Below the pieces are notes generated by a model, which saw only the letters and a program-made list of their open reading frames with translations, was not told the DNA's origin and searched no databases. The translations under genes were made by a program, and so were the position numbers. From CAYWIT01 sp964458415 (GTDB lineage Bacteria > Pseudomonadota > Alphaproteobacteria > Micavibrionales > UBA2020), in NCBI GenBank assembly GCA_964458415.1, contig CAYWIT010000005.1:62001-126000 (forward strand): 64,000 nt of DNA, read 5' to 3'. The first letter of the stretch is position 1. Each line of letters opens with the position of its first letter. Positions 1-8,524 of the stretch are shown in pieces.

Positions 1-567
1 TTCGAACGGATCGCCGAGGCTTTTCTGGTGCAGGAGCGGGGCTGGCGCGGCGTGGCGCAGCCGTTTCGCACGGAAATTTCCGGCCGGCTGGAAATCCCCG
101 CGGCGGGAGGGGCATTCGCCCTGACCGGAAAGGCGGACCGGATTGACAGGCTGCGGGCGGGCGGCTATGCGGTGATCGACTATAAAACCGGCGCCATTCC
201 TGGCAACAGCGATGTGCGCGAGGGGCTTTCGCCGCAGTTGCCGCTGGAAGCCCTGATGATTGAACGCGGCGCTTTTCCGGATATTCCGGCAGGGCCGGCA
301 GATACGCTGGTTTACTGGCATATGACCGGCAGCGGGCGGGTGCCGGTCGAGCGGCGCGAGGTTTTGCCGCGGGGAACGACGGTGCAAAATATGGTGGCGG
401 AGGCGGAAGCAGGTATTCGCGCCCTTGTTGACAAGTTCGATGATCCGGCAACGCCTTATCTCAGCCAGCCGCGGACGGATGCCAAACCGCGCTTCTCTGA
501 CTATGAACATCTGGCTCGTGTTCGTGAATGGGGCATTTCCGGCGATACCGGAGAGGGTGCGGAATGA
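1..567 (+). CDS. addB: AddB C-terminal part (double-strand break repair)
   Basis: Open reading frame that runs in from before the window; only about the last 188 residues are visible. They carry the RecB-family PD-(D/E)XK nuclease core: a GKADRIDR stretch followed by VIDYKTG, the usual metal-binding D and catalytic D-x-K of AddB. In the AddAB complex this subunit provides one nuclease domain used to resect double-strand breaks and load RecA. The TGA stop overlaps the ATG of addA (ATGA), so the two are translationally coupled. The identity rests on this nuclease motif plus the adjacent addA; the N-terminal part is outside the window. Confidence 0.9.
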   Translation, partial: FERIAEAFLVQERGWRGVAQPFRTEISGRLEIPAAGGAFALTGKADRIDRLRAGGYAVIDYKTGAIPGNSDVREGLSPQLPLEALMIERGAFPDIPAGPADTLVYWHMTGSGRVPVERREVLPRGTTVQNMVAEAEAGIRALVDKFDDPATPYLSQPRTDAKPRFSDYEHLARVREWGISGDTGEGAE

Positions 568-3500
568 CTGAAGCCAAAAAAAAACAGACGAGGGTGGAAG
601 ATGACACACCGGGGCTGCGGCAGGCGCAGGCCTCCGATCCATTGAAAAGCATTTGGGTCGGCGCTTCCGCGGGAACGGGGAAAACCAAGGTTCTGATTGA
701 CAGGCTGTTGCGGCTGATGCTGCCCCGTCCCGGCCAGTCGCCGGAAAGCGCGACGCCGCCGGAAAAGGTTCTTTGCCTGACGTTTACCAAGACGGCGGCG
801 GCGGAAATGTCGAACCGCATTTATGAACGGCTGGGCGGCTGGGCGGTGCGGGAGGAGACGACCCTGATTGCAGATCTTCAGGCGCTGATGGGGGTATCTC
901 CGGCGCCCGAAATCGTCGCCGAGGCGCGGCGTCTCTTTGCCCGTGTGCTGGATACGCCGGGCGGCCTACGGATCATGACGATCCATTCGTTCTGTCAGTC
1001 GGTGCTGAAACGTTTTCCGGTCGAGGCGGGCCTGCCGCCGCACTTCACGCTGATGGATGAAGCCGAGGCGGTGGACTATCTGACCCGTTGCCTACATGAC
1101 ATTATTGCGGATGCCAAGGCGGTGCCGGAAAGCGCGCTGGCCTTGTCTTTCAGCCATCTGGCGCTGCATCTTGATTCCGCGTCGATGTCCGACATTATGC
1201 GCCAGATCATGGCGAAGCGCGCCCTGCTGGGCGAGATTTTTGCCGCGCATCATGATGCCGAGGGCAGCGCTCTCCGGACAATCGCCGCGATCAGGGAAGA
1301 GCTGGGGGTTGCAGCGGGAGAAACGGAGGCCAGCGTTCTGGCCGGTTTTTCGAACATTCCAGCAGGAATCGAGAGTGATTTGCGGCGGGCCTGCGCCGCT
1401 TTGGCTACGGGTTCCGTCAATGACCGGAAAACGGCGGAGAATCTTGTGCCGTGGCTGGAAAAACCGGCCGCGCGGGCTGTGTTTTTCGCCGATTACCGCA
1501 TGGCGTTTTTTACCCAGAAAAACGAATTGCGGAAGAGCTTGGCGACCAAGGCAGCCATTGCCGCCTGTCCGGATATTGAAGAAATTCTCGGGCGCGAGGC
1601 GGCGCGGGTAGAAGAGGCGTACCAGCGGCTTTGTTCCGTACGACTGGCCGTGTTGAACGGCTCCCTGCTGACCGTGGCGGCGGAAATGGTCGGGCATTAT
1701 GCGCGCTACAAGCGCATGACGGACAGTCTGGATTTTGATGATCTCATCATCCGGACCTGCGATCTGCTGGACGCCGAGGATCATGTGCCGTGGGTCCTGT
1801 TCAAGCTCGATGGCGGGATCGACCATATTCTGGTGGACGAGGCGCAGGATACCAGTCCGGCGCAGTGGCGCGTCGTGCGTGCCCTGAGCACGGAGTTTTT
1901 TTCCGGTCTGGGCACGCGTGACGGCATCACGCGGACATTGTTTGTCGTCGGCGATGAAAAACAGTCGATTTTCAGCTTTCAGGGGGCGGATCCTTACGCT
2001 TTTGCCCGGATGCAGGGGTTTTTCGCGGCAAAAGCGCAGGCGTTGCAGGAAGGGTTCGAGATTTTTCTGCAGCATTCATTCCGCTCCACACGGACGGTGC
2101 TGGACGTGGTGGACGCGGTTTTCAGCGACACGCTGGCAAGACAGGGTGTCGTTTTTGATGTGACGCGGCAAATCCGGCACTTGCCGTTCCGCGCTGGCCA
2201 TGCGGGACTGGTCGAGCTCTGGCCGCTGGTGGCAGCGCAGAAACCTGCCGAAAGCGAAGATTGGCGCATGCCGGTGTCGATAGAAACGGGGGATCATGCG
2301 CCCTCCCGACTGGCGCAGCAGATTGCTGTGACGATTCGGGATTGGCTGGGCAGGGGGGAAATGCTGGTTTCAAAGGCGCGGCCGCTGCGGGCCGGGGATA
2401 TCCTGATACTGGTGCAGTCGCGGGGCGCTTTTGTCGAGCTGCTGATGCGTGCCCTGAAGGAAGCCGGTGTGCCTGTCGCTGGGATTGACCGCATGACCCT
2501 GACCGAGGAAATCGGGGTGATGGATCTGATAGCACTGGCGCAATTTTCTTTATTGCCGAAAGACGATCTGACCCTGGCCACGCTTCTCAAGTCTCCGCTG
2601 ATCGGTCTGGACGAGGAATCCCTGTTTGCGCTCTGTCATGACCGGTCAGCCTCGCTGTGGCAATCGTTACAGGACAAAATGCCGGATGTGGCGGAATATC
2701 TTTCCCGCTGGATTGCGCGCAGCGGCAAGGCCACGCCTTACGAGTTTTTTGCCGAAGCGCTGGCAGCGCCCTGCCCGGCTGATCCGGTTTCCGGACGGCG
2801 GGCCTTTTACGGGCGGCTGGGCACGGACATTCACGACGCGCTTGACGAGTTTCTCAACAGTGCGCTGCATTATGAACAATCGCATACACCGGCGTTGCAG
2901 AAATTCGCTGACTGGTTTTTGCGGGGCGAAACGGAAATCAAGCGGGAGCAGGAGCAGCAAAAGCATGATCAGGTCCGGATCATGACGGTGCATGCGTCGA
3001 AAGGTTTGCAAGCACCGGTCGTTTTCTTGCCGGACGCGGCCAGAAAAATGCACGCGCATAATCAGGCCAAGCCGCGGTTGCTCTGGCCGGAAAGCGCAGC
3101 GGGCGTGCCGTTATGGTCGCCCCGGCAGGAATTTGAAGTGCCGGTTTATGGCGCGCGGGCTGAACTGGCCTTGCAACGGCAGGAGGAGGAATATCGCCGC
3201 TTGCTTTATGTCGCGCTGACAAGGGCCGAGGATCGTCTCTACATCTGCGGGTATCAGGGACAAAAGAAAGTGGCGGAGGATTGCTGGTATCGTCTGGTCG
3301 AGCGCGCTTTCCCCGCTGGGGCAGAAAACCTGCCTCATGCGCCGGGAGGGAGCGTAGTGACAGATGAAGCCGGTGAAGTCTTGCAGCTCCGGCGGTTGTC
3401 GCATCCGCAGGAGGTTTCTCCCGATGGCCGCACTTTGCAAAAGACAGCGGCAGAGGTCGCGACTGTGCCGGTACCGGCATGGGTCTTTTCCGCGCCTTTG

Positions 3501-4094
3501 GCGGAACCCGTTCCGGCGCAGCCGCTGACGCCGTCAAGGCCGGGGGAGGACGAGCCCGCCGCCAAGGGGCCTTTGAGCGCGGATATGAACTGGAAATTCC
3601 ACCGCGGGATCATCGTGCACCAGATTCTGGAAGTGCTGCCGCAATTGCCGCCGGAGCAATGGGGACAGGCGCTGCGGAATTATTTGCGTCGTCCGCAGCT
3701 GGAGCTGGCGGCCAATGATCAGGCCGCTTTTGCCGCTGAGATTCTGGCGGTGCTGCGGCATCCGGATTTTGCGCCGATTTTCGGACCCGGTTCACGGGCG
3801 GAAGTGCCGGTGACGGGACTGCTGGAAAAGGTTGGAGAAGCGCGCTCCTCCCAGATCGTTTCCGGCCAGATCGACCGCATGCTGGTGACGGAAAACGAAG
3901 TGCTGATTGTGGATTACAAGACCAACCGTCCGCCGCCGCGCGATGTGGCCGATGTGCCTGCCGTATATCTTAAGCAGCTTTCCGCTTATGCGGGCATTGT
4001 GGCGAAAATCTATCCGCGGCACGTCATTCGCTGTGCTTTGCTCTGGACGGACGGCCCGCGCCTGATGCCCGTTCCGGCGGAGATGCTACGGTAA
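564..4094 (+). CDS. addA: AddA helicase-nuclease (double-strand break repair)
   Basis: UvrD/Rep-type superfamily 1 helicase fused to a RecB-like nuclease, 1176 aa, the usual size for alphaproteobacterial AddA. Walker A GASAGTGKT lies near residues 33-41, TIHSFC and the Walker B/motif II DEAQDTSPAQW follow, then GDEKQSIFSFQGADP (motif III), VMTVHASKGLQ-type motif V and LLYVALTRAEDRLY (motif VI). The last 100 residues hold HQILEVL, GQIDRM and IVDYKTN, the nuclease site. The ATG at 564 overlaps the addB stop; a more upstream in-frame ATG at 528 lies inside addB and is less likely. The gene ends directly against the convergent uvrA with no spacer. Confidence 0.95.
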   Translation: MTEAKKKQTRVEDDTPGLRQAQASDPLKSIWVGASAGTGKTKVLIDRLLRLMLPRPGQSPESATPPEKVLCLTFTKTAAAEMSNRIYERLGGWAVREETTLIADLQALMGVSPAPEIVAEARRLFARVLDTPGGLRIMTIHSFCQSVLKRFPVEAGLPPHFTLMDEAEAVDYLTRCLHDIIADAKAVPESALALSFSHLALHLDSASMSDIMRQIMAKRALLGEIFAAHHDAEGSALRTIAAIREELGVAAGETEASVLAGFSNIPAGIESDLRRACAALATGSVNDRKTAENLVPWLEKPAARAVFFADYRMAFFTQKNELRKSLATKAAIAACPDIEEILGREAARVEEAYQRLCSVRLAVLNGSLLTVAAEMVGHYARYKRMTDSLDFDDLIIRTCDLLDAEDHVPWVLFKLDGGIDHILVDEAQDTSPAQWRVVRALSTEFFSGLGTRDGITRTLFVVGDEKQSIFSFQGADPYAFARMQGFFAAKAQALQEGFEIFLQHSFRSTRTVLDVVDAVFSDTLARQGVVFDVTRQIRHLPFRAGHAGLVELWPLVAAQKPAESEDWRMPVSIETGDHAPSRLAQQIAVTIRDWLGRGEMLVSKARPLRAGDILILVQSRGAFVELLMRALKEAGVPVAGIDRMTLTEEIGVMDLIALAQFSLLPKDDLTLATLLKSPLIGLDEESLFALCHDRSASLWQSLQDKMPDVAEYLSRWIARSGKATPYEFFAEALAAPCPADPVSGRRAFYGRLGTDIHDALDEFLNSALHYEQSHTPALQKFADWFLRGETEIKREQEQQKHDQVRIMTVHASKGLQAPVVFLPDAARKMHAHNQAKPRLLWPESAAGVPLWSPRQEFEVPVYGARAELALQRQEEEYRRLLYVALTRAEDRLYICGYQGQKKVAEDCWYRLVERAFPAGAENLPHAPGGSVVTDEAGEVLQLRRLSHPQEVSPDGRTLQKTAAEVATVPVPAWVFSAPLAEPVPAQPLTPSRPGEDEPAAKGPLSADMNWKFHRGIIVHQILEVLPQLPPEQWGQALRNYLRRPQLELAANDQAAFAAEILAVLRHPDFAPIFGPGSRAEVPVTGLLEKVGEARSSQIVSGQIDRMLVTENEVLIVDYKTNRPPPRDVADVPAVYLKQLSAYAGIVAKIYPRHVIRCALLWTDGPRLMPVPAEMLR

Positions 4095-6971
4095 TCAGGC
4101 TGCCTTGTTTTTCTTTAAAAGCGGGCGGAGGTAGTGTCCGGTATAGCTGCGTTTTTCCATGGCAACTTTTTCCGGTACGTCCTGAATGATGATCTCGCCG
4201 CCTTTGTCGCCGCCCTCGGGGCCGATGTCGATCACCCAGTCGGCGGTTTTGATAACCTCGAGATTATGTTCGATCACCACCACGGTATTGCCTTGATCGA
4301 CCAGGCGGTGCAGGACTTCCAGCAGTTTGCGCACATCCTCGAAATGCAGGCCGGTGGTGGGTTCGTCGAGGATATAGAGTGTTTTGCCGGTGGCGCGCTT
4401 GGCCAGTTCCTTGGCCAGTTTGACGCGTTGTGCTTCGCCGCCGGAAAGCGTGGTGGCGCGCTGGCCGATATGCACATAGTCAAGACCAACCTCTTTCAGC
4501 GTTTCCAGCTTGTCGCGGATGACGGGGACGGCCTTGAAAAAATCGGCGCCTTCCTCGACTGTCATGTCGAGGACATCGGCGATCGATTTGTCGCGGTATT
4601 TAATTTCCAGCGTTTCGCGGTTATAGCGCTTTCCCTTGCAGGCATCGCAGGTGACATGCACATCGGGCAGAAAGTGCATTTCGATGCGGATGACACCGTC
4701 GCCCTGACAGGTTTCGCAGCGTCCGCCCTTGACGTTGAAGGAAAACCGTCCGGCATTATAGCCCCGCGCCTTGGCCTCGGGCAGCCCTGCGAACCAGTCG
4801 CGGATGGGCGTGAAAGCGCCGGTATAGGTGGCGGGGTTGGAGCGTGGTGTGCGCCCGATGGGGGACTGGTCAATGTCGATAACCTTGTCGATATATTCAA
4901 GACCGCGAATCTCGTCGTGCAGGCCGGGATGCGTTCTTGCTTTCATCAGCCGCTTGGCTGCCGCGGCATGGAGCGTGTCGATAATCAGGGATGACTTGCC
5001 GCCGCCGGAAACGCCGGTGACGCAGGTGAATGTTCCTACCGGAATTTTTGCATGTGCGTTCTTGAGGTTGTTTTCGCGCGCGCCGAGCACTTCGATATAC
5101 TGTGTTTTGATGCCGTTACGGCCCTGCGCAGTCTTGCCGCGCCGCCGCTTTGTGGGAAGAGGGATGGCGCGGGTGCCATTAAGATATTGTGCGGTCAGAC
5201 TGTTCTCGTCCCGGATCACCTGTTCCGGCGTACCGCTGGCAATGACTTCTCCGCCATGGCGTCCGGCGCCGGGACCCATATCGATGAGCCAGTCAGCGCT
5301 GCGGATGGCGTCCTCGTCATGTTCCACCACCAATACGGTATTGCCGAGATCGCGCAGGCGCTTGAGCGTATCAAGCAGGCGGTTGTTATCGCGCTGGTGC
5401 AGCCCGATCGATGGCTCGTCGAGTACGTAGAGCACACCTGTCAGGCCGGAGCCGATCTGTGAAGCAAGGCGGATACGTTGCGACTCTCCGCCGGAAAGTG
5501 TGCCGGACATGCGCGAAAGCGTCAGATAGTCGAGACCGACATCGACCAGAAAGGTCAGGCGTTCGTTAATCTCCTTGAAAATCCGGGTAGCGATATCGCG
5601 GTCTTTCCGGCCAAGGTTTTTTTCGGTGCCACGGAACCATTCCAATGCGCCGGTGATGGAGAGATTAGACACTTCCGCGATATGCAGCTTGCCGATTTTA
5701 ACGGCGAGGGCTTCGGGCTTGAGACGGAAGCCGCGGCATTCCACGCAAAGCTGTTCTACTTTGTACTGGTCAAGATCCTCGCGCACATGAAAACTGTCCG
5801 TCTCCATATAACGGCGCAGCAGATTGGGAATAACGCCCTCGAAAATTGTTTTGTTTTGGTATTCCTTGCTGCCGTCCTTGTAACGAAAGGTGATTTTTTC
5901 GGCACCGGAACCGTTGAGGATGGTCTCCCGTAGCTTTTGCGGCAGTTTTTTCCAGGGGGTGGCCATGCTGGATTTGAAGTGGCGGCAGAGACTGTCAAGG
6001 GTTTGCGCGTAATAGCTGGAGGTGGAATTGGCCCAAGGGGCAATGGCGCCCTCCTCCAGCGACAGGGTTTCGTCCGGCACGATCATTTCCGGACTGAACA
6101 GCATTTTATGGCCGAGTCCGTCGCAGGCCGGACAAGCGCCATGCGGGTTATTAAAGGAAAACAGCCGCGGTTCGATCTCGGCAATGGTAAAGCCGGAGAC
6201 CGGACAGGCGAATTTGGCCGAGAAAATATGCTCTTCCCGGGTATCGGCATTTTCGGCGATGATCAGGCCGTCGGAAAGCTTCAGCGCGGTTTCGATTGAG
6301 TCGGCCAGACGGTTGCCCATGTCTTTTTTGACGATCAGCCGGTCGATGACGGCGAAAATGTCGTGCTTGATCTGTTTGTCGAGGGCCGGAACGTCGTCAA
6401 TCTCGTAAAACTTGCCGTCCACCTTGACGCGCTGGAAACCTTTTTTACGGAGATCCTGCAATTCCTTGCGGTATTCGCCTTTGCGGCCGCGCACGATAGG
6501 CGCCATGAGGTAAAGTTTTGTGCCGTCGCCCATGGCCAGAATCTGGTCCACCATCTGCGAAGCGGTTTGGCTGGTGATCGGTTTGCCGGTGGCGGGCGAA
6601 TAGGGGATGCCGATCCGGGCCCAGAGCAGGCGCATGTAGTCGTGGATTTCAGTGACGGTGCCGACCGTCGAGCGCGGATTTCTCGAAGTGGTTTTTTGCT
6701 CGATCGAAATGGCGGGGGAAAGCCCTTCGATGCTGTCGACATCGGGTTTCTGCATGAGTTCCAGAAACTGCCGCGCATAGGCCGACAGGCTTTCGACATA
6801 GCGGCGCTGGCCTTCGGCATAAATGGTATCAAAAGCGAGCGAGGACTTCCCCGAGCCGGAGAGTCCGGTGATAACGACAAGCCGGTCACGCGGAATTTCA
6901 ACATCAATTCCCTTGAGATTGTGTTCGCGCGCGCCTTTGACGCGGATGAATTTATTGTAGTCTTCGGCCAC
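4095..6971 (-). CDS. uvrA: UvrA, excinuclease ABC subunit A
   Basis: Damage-recognition ATPase of nucleotide excision repair, about 958 aa. Two ABC modules are visible: Walker A GLSGSGKSS near the N-terminus and GVSGGGKSS in the second half, signatures LSGGESQR and LSGGEAQR, and Walker B VLDEPSIGLH and ILDEPTTGLH. The second zinc finger has CETC and CDAC pairs. The first has CPVSG then CPAC, so one Cys is Ser; as far as I recall this is common in alphaproteobacterial UvrA. I chose a GTG start at 6971: GGAGG sits just before it and VAEDYNKF aligns with the normal N-terminus. The ATG at 6995 lies inside the predicted -10 box. The promoter carries a LexA box. Confidence 0.95.
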   Translation of the reverse strand: MAEDYNKFIRVKGAREHNLKGIDVEIPRDRLVVITGLSGSGKSSLAFDTIYAEGQRRYVESLSAYARQFLELMQKPDVDSIEGLSPAISIEQKTTSRNPRSTVGTVTEIHDYMRLLWARIGIPYSPATGKPITSQTASQMVDQILAMGDGTKLYLMAPIVRGRKGEYRKELQDLRKKGFQRVKVDGKFYEIDDVPALDKQIKHDIFAVIDRLIVKKDMGNRLADSIETALKLSDGLIIAENADTREEHIFSAKFACPVSGFTIAEIEPRLFSFNNPHGACPACDGLGHKMLFSPEMIVPDETLSLEEGAIAPWANSTSSYYAQTLDSLCRHFKSSMATPWKKLPQKLRETILNGSGAEKITFRYKDGSKEYQNKTIFEGVIPNLLRRYMETDSFHVREDLDQYKVEQLCVECRGFRLKPEALAVKIGKLHIAEVSNLSITGALEWFRGTEKNLGRKDRDIATRIFKEINERLTFLVDVGLDYLTLSRMSGTLSGGESQRIRLASQIGSGLTGVLYVLDEPSIGLHQRDNNRLLDTLKRLRDLGNTVLVVEHDEDAIRSADWLIDMGPGAGRHGGEVIASGTPEQVIRDENSLTAQYLNGTRAIPLPTKRRRGKTAQGRNGIKTQYIEVLGARENNLKNAHAKIPVGTFTCVTGVSGGGKSSLIIDTLHAAAAKRLMKARTHPGLHDEIRGLEYIDKVIDIDQSPIGRTPRSNPATYTGAFTPIRDWFAGLPEAKARGYNAGRFSFNVKGGRCETCQGDGVIRIEMHFLPDVHVTCDACKGKRYNRETLEIKYRDKSIADVLDMTVEEGADFFKAVPVIRDKLETLKEVGLDYVHIGQRATTLSGGEAQRVKLAKELAKRATGKTLYILDEPTTGLHFEDVRKLLEVLHRLVDQGNTVVVIEHNLEVIKTADWVIDIGPEGGDKGGEIIIQDVPEKVAMEKRSYTGHYLRPLLKKNKAA

Positions 6972-6989
6972 GGTTCCTCCATAATACGC

Positions 6990-7004
6990 GAACATTTATA
7001 GAAC
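6990..7004 (-). promoter_or_regulatory. LexA (SOS) box of uvrA
   Basis: On the minus strand this reads GTTCTATAAATGTTC, a perfect match to the alphaproteobacterial LexA consensus GTTC-N7-GTTC. The seven-base spacer is the uvrA -10 element itself, so bound LexA would block RNA polymerase. Consistent with SOS induction of uvrA. Confidence 0.8.
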
Positions 7005-7023
7005 ATCTTTTGCTTTTTGTCAG
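6995..7023 (-). promoter_or_regulatory. uvrA sigma-70-type promoter
   Basis: Minus strand: -35 CTGACA (7023-7018), 17-nt spacer, -10 TATAAA (7000-6995). Transcription would start near 6988, which leaves a short leader containing GGAGG ahead of the GTG at 6971 and rules out the ATG at 6995 as start. Confidence 0.7.
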
Positions 7024-7062
7024 TAAAAAAAGTATGCAGCCAGTTTCGGGCTGGCTGCATAC
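7024..7062 (-). terminator. Strong intrinsic terminator between the 7221 gene and uvrA
   Basis: A perfect 12-bp stem (GTATGCAGCCAG at 7032-7043 pairing with 7051-7062), 7-nt loop, followed on the minus strand by seven T (7031-7024ish). It separates minus-strand transcription coming from 7221-8375 from uvrA and abuts the uvrA -35 box. Confidence 0.85.
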
Positions 7063-7220
7063 ATCTACACATGGTGACAGATTTTTCCAGTCTTCCCGGG
7101 GGAGGTGAAGTCCGGAATTTGCAGGGCGCATTCCGCCTCTGTCCGGAGGGATGCACAGTTCCTATCATGTCATAAAACGGTAAGAGGTCGGTAAATTATA
7201 CGGCCTGTTTTTCTAAAATT
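7063..7220 (-). other. Non-coding stretch, possible structured 3' UTR or small RNA
   Basis: No convincing ORF. On the minus strand there is a TATAAT-like hexamer at about 7198-7193, then a potential hairpin whose outer arms are TCCGGA/TCCGGA and whose inner arms are CAGAGGCG/CGCCCTG, and finally the strong terminator at 7024-7062. This could be the 3' end of the upstream mRNA or an independent RNA of about 160 nt. I could not match it to a known RNA family; no good -35 box is visible. Confidence 0.3.
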
Positions 7221-7796
7221 TTAGCGGTCTTTTTTATATTGCAGCGGCTTTAAAGGGGTAAGTTTTTGCCGTGATTTCTGGGGCTTTTGCGGTTTTGCTT
7301 CATTTTTTTTCTGGAGCAAAGCGGCAAGTTCGGGCAGACACTCTGGTGCAACGATGGCCACCCAGTTGCCAAGAAGGGCGGGAGCCGCGTCAAAGCCGCT
7401 GATGCTGACGTAACTGTTCATTCTCATTTTGCTGTTGGCGCGGATATCGTAAAGAAAATAGCTTTGCGAACCTTGAAAGCAGGAAGTGGCGAAACTGATT
7501 TTTCGCCATTCGTTGGATGCCAGCGGCTTTTTTCCATCGTCCGTGTGATAAACGATCTGGACTTCAAGATCACAACCGGCGGCTTGCGCACGGTAATTCA
7601 CTTCGCAGGAAAATTTCCAGCCGTTCTTTGCGGGCAGCGCGTTCAGGGCTTCGATGACGGGTTGCAGGCTCTGTGCATAAAGCTCTGCCAGGGCAGCACG
7701 CTTGGCGGTCTGGCCTTCGGTATCCTGTTGCTTATGCGCCGCCTGCTGTTTTGCGGCTTTCAGGAAGCTGTCAATATTCTTGTTTGGTTTGCCCAT
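7221..7796 (-). CDS. Unknown protein, paralogue of the next gene, KPLQ tail
   Basis: 191 aa, no family recognised, no signal peptide or membrane segment. It is a diverged duplicate of the gene at 7809-8375. Shared blocks are ALxALPxKNGxKFSC, a central beta-rich part, ALGxWVA-like LLGNWVAIVAPE, and the basic tail ending LTPLKPLQYKKDR. The N-terminus is Lys/Gln-rich and probably helical. It follows the paralogue by 12 bp, so the two form one minus-strand unit that ends at the strong terminator at 7024-7062. A KPLQ tail also occurs in the divergent vWA protein, hinting at a shared partner or fate. Function unknown. Confidence 0.75.
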   Translation of the reverse strand: MGKPNKNIDSFLKAAKQQAAHKQQDTEGQTAKRAALAELYAQSLQPVIEALNALPAKNGWKFSCEVNYRAQAAGCDLEVQIVYHTDDGKKPLASNEWRKISFATSCFQGSQSYFLYDIRANSKMRMNSYVSISGFDAAPALLGNWVAIVAPECLPELAALLQKKNEAKPQKPQKSRQKLTPLKPLQYKKDR

Positions 7797-7808
7797 GACC
7801 AGGTTTTC

Positions 7809-8375
7809 CTATTTCTTTGGATTTTGCAGCTGGAGCGGTTTAAAGGCTTTTATCTTCCGCGGTTCTTCGTTTCCAAGCGCTTTTTCCAGTTCAGACAAAC
7901 GCTCGGGTGCTGCCTGTGCCACCCATTTGCCTAAGGCGGCCGATATTTCTGCGGCACTTTTGACAGGGATCACGGTGGAGTCGCCGAAACGCGCGGAATT
8001 ATCATAGGATAGGACGGCAAAGGATATGCCCTCAGTGCCGTCGTACATAGCAATATTCAGTTTCTTTGTCAGAGAGGAAAATTCTGGTCTCGCGACGTTG
8101 GGTGTATAATAAAGTATCCTGATCCGGAGAACGTGCGCATGACTGTTGTCATCACAACGGACCGTGCAGGAAAATTTTTTTCCGTTTTTCTCCGGCAGGG
8201 CGCAGAGCGCATCTGTAACAGGCCGGATAAACTGACGGTAACATTCCATTTTAGCGGCGGTGCTCGCGGTGCGTTTTTTTTCTCTTGCCTGCTCTTCAGC
8301 GGTTTGCTCTCCCGTCAGCGTGCGTTTTGCGGCGGAAAGAAAATCGGTAAAGCGTATTTTCTCATCGTCTGTCAT
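7809..8375 (-). CDS. Unknown protein, paralogue of the 7221 gene, KPLQ tail
   Basis: 188 aa, no recognised family, predicted soluble. It shares with its downstream neighbour the blocks ALCALPEKNGKKFSC and ALGKWVAQAAPERLSELE and a tail IKAFKPLQLQ followed by basic residues. The N-terminal 45 residues are charged and helix-like (EEQAREKKR). It is first in a two-gene minus-strand unit and is transcribed divergently from the vWA-PurA-like pair out of a short AT-rich region with a TTGACA -35 for each direction. The duplication, shared tail and shared regulatory region suggest that the four genes work together; this is inference. Confidence 0.75.
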   Translation of the reverse strand: MTDDEKIRFTDFLSAAKRTLTGEQTAEEQAREKKRTASTAAKMECYRQFIRPVTDALCALPEKNGKKFSCTVRCDDNSHAHVLRIRILYYTPNVARPEFSSLTKKLNIAMYDGTEGISFAVLSYDNSARFGDSTVIPVKSAAEISAALGKWVAQAAPERLSELEKALGNEEPRKIKAFKPLQLQNPKK

Positions 8376-8398
8376 GTGAGGCCTTTGGCGTTTTCTGG

Positions 8399-8427
8399 AC
8401 AGTACAAAAATATGTATATTATGTCAA
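8399..8427 (-). promoter_or_regulatory. Candidate promoter for the 8375-7221 unit
   Basis: Minus strand: consensus -35 TTGACA (8427-8422), 17-nt spacer, weak -10 TACTGT (8404-8399). Expected start lies about 16-20 nt before the ATG at 8375. The -10 match is poor, so the exact position is uncertain. Confidence 0.45.
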
Positions 8428-8450
8428 TAAATATTTCTACAGGCTGCGGG

Positions 8451-8479
8451 TTGACATATGCTCAATTAGAGAATATAGA
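8451..8479 (+). promoter_or_regulatory. Promoter of the vWA/PurA-like operon
   Basis: -35 TTGACA (8451-8456), 17-nt spacer, -10 TATAGA (8474-8479). AAGGAG at 8513-8518 then precedes the ATG at 8525. A long dyad overlaps this promoter. Confidence 0.7.
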
Positions 8480-8499
8480 TATACTCTACTAGAGCATAT
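8456..8499. promoter_or_regulatory. 44-bp hyphenated dyad over the promoter, candidate operator
   Basis: Outer arms ATATGCTC (8456-8463) and GAGCATAT (8492-8499), inner arms TAGAG (8467-8471) and CTCTA (8484-8488); all arm bases pair. The asymmetric bits are 3 nt on each side and a 12-nt centre that contains the -10 box. The position suits a repressor operator. No known regulator consensus was recognised, and no repressor gene is next to it. Confidence 0.55.
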
Positions 8500-8524
8500 T
8501 AATAACAAGCACAAGGAGCATAAA

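Noticed and set aside
7105..7130. Plus-strand stretch with GAGGTGAAGTCCGG, like the RNase P RNA GAGGAAAGTCCGGGC box
   Set aside because: Only this short piece resembles RNase P RNA; the following sequence and the length available do not fit, so it is treated as chance.
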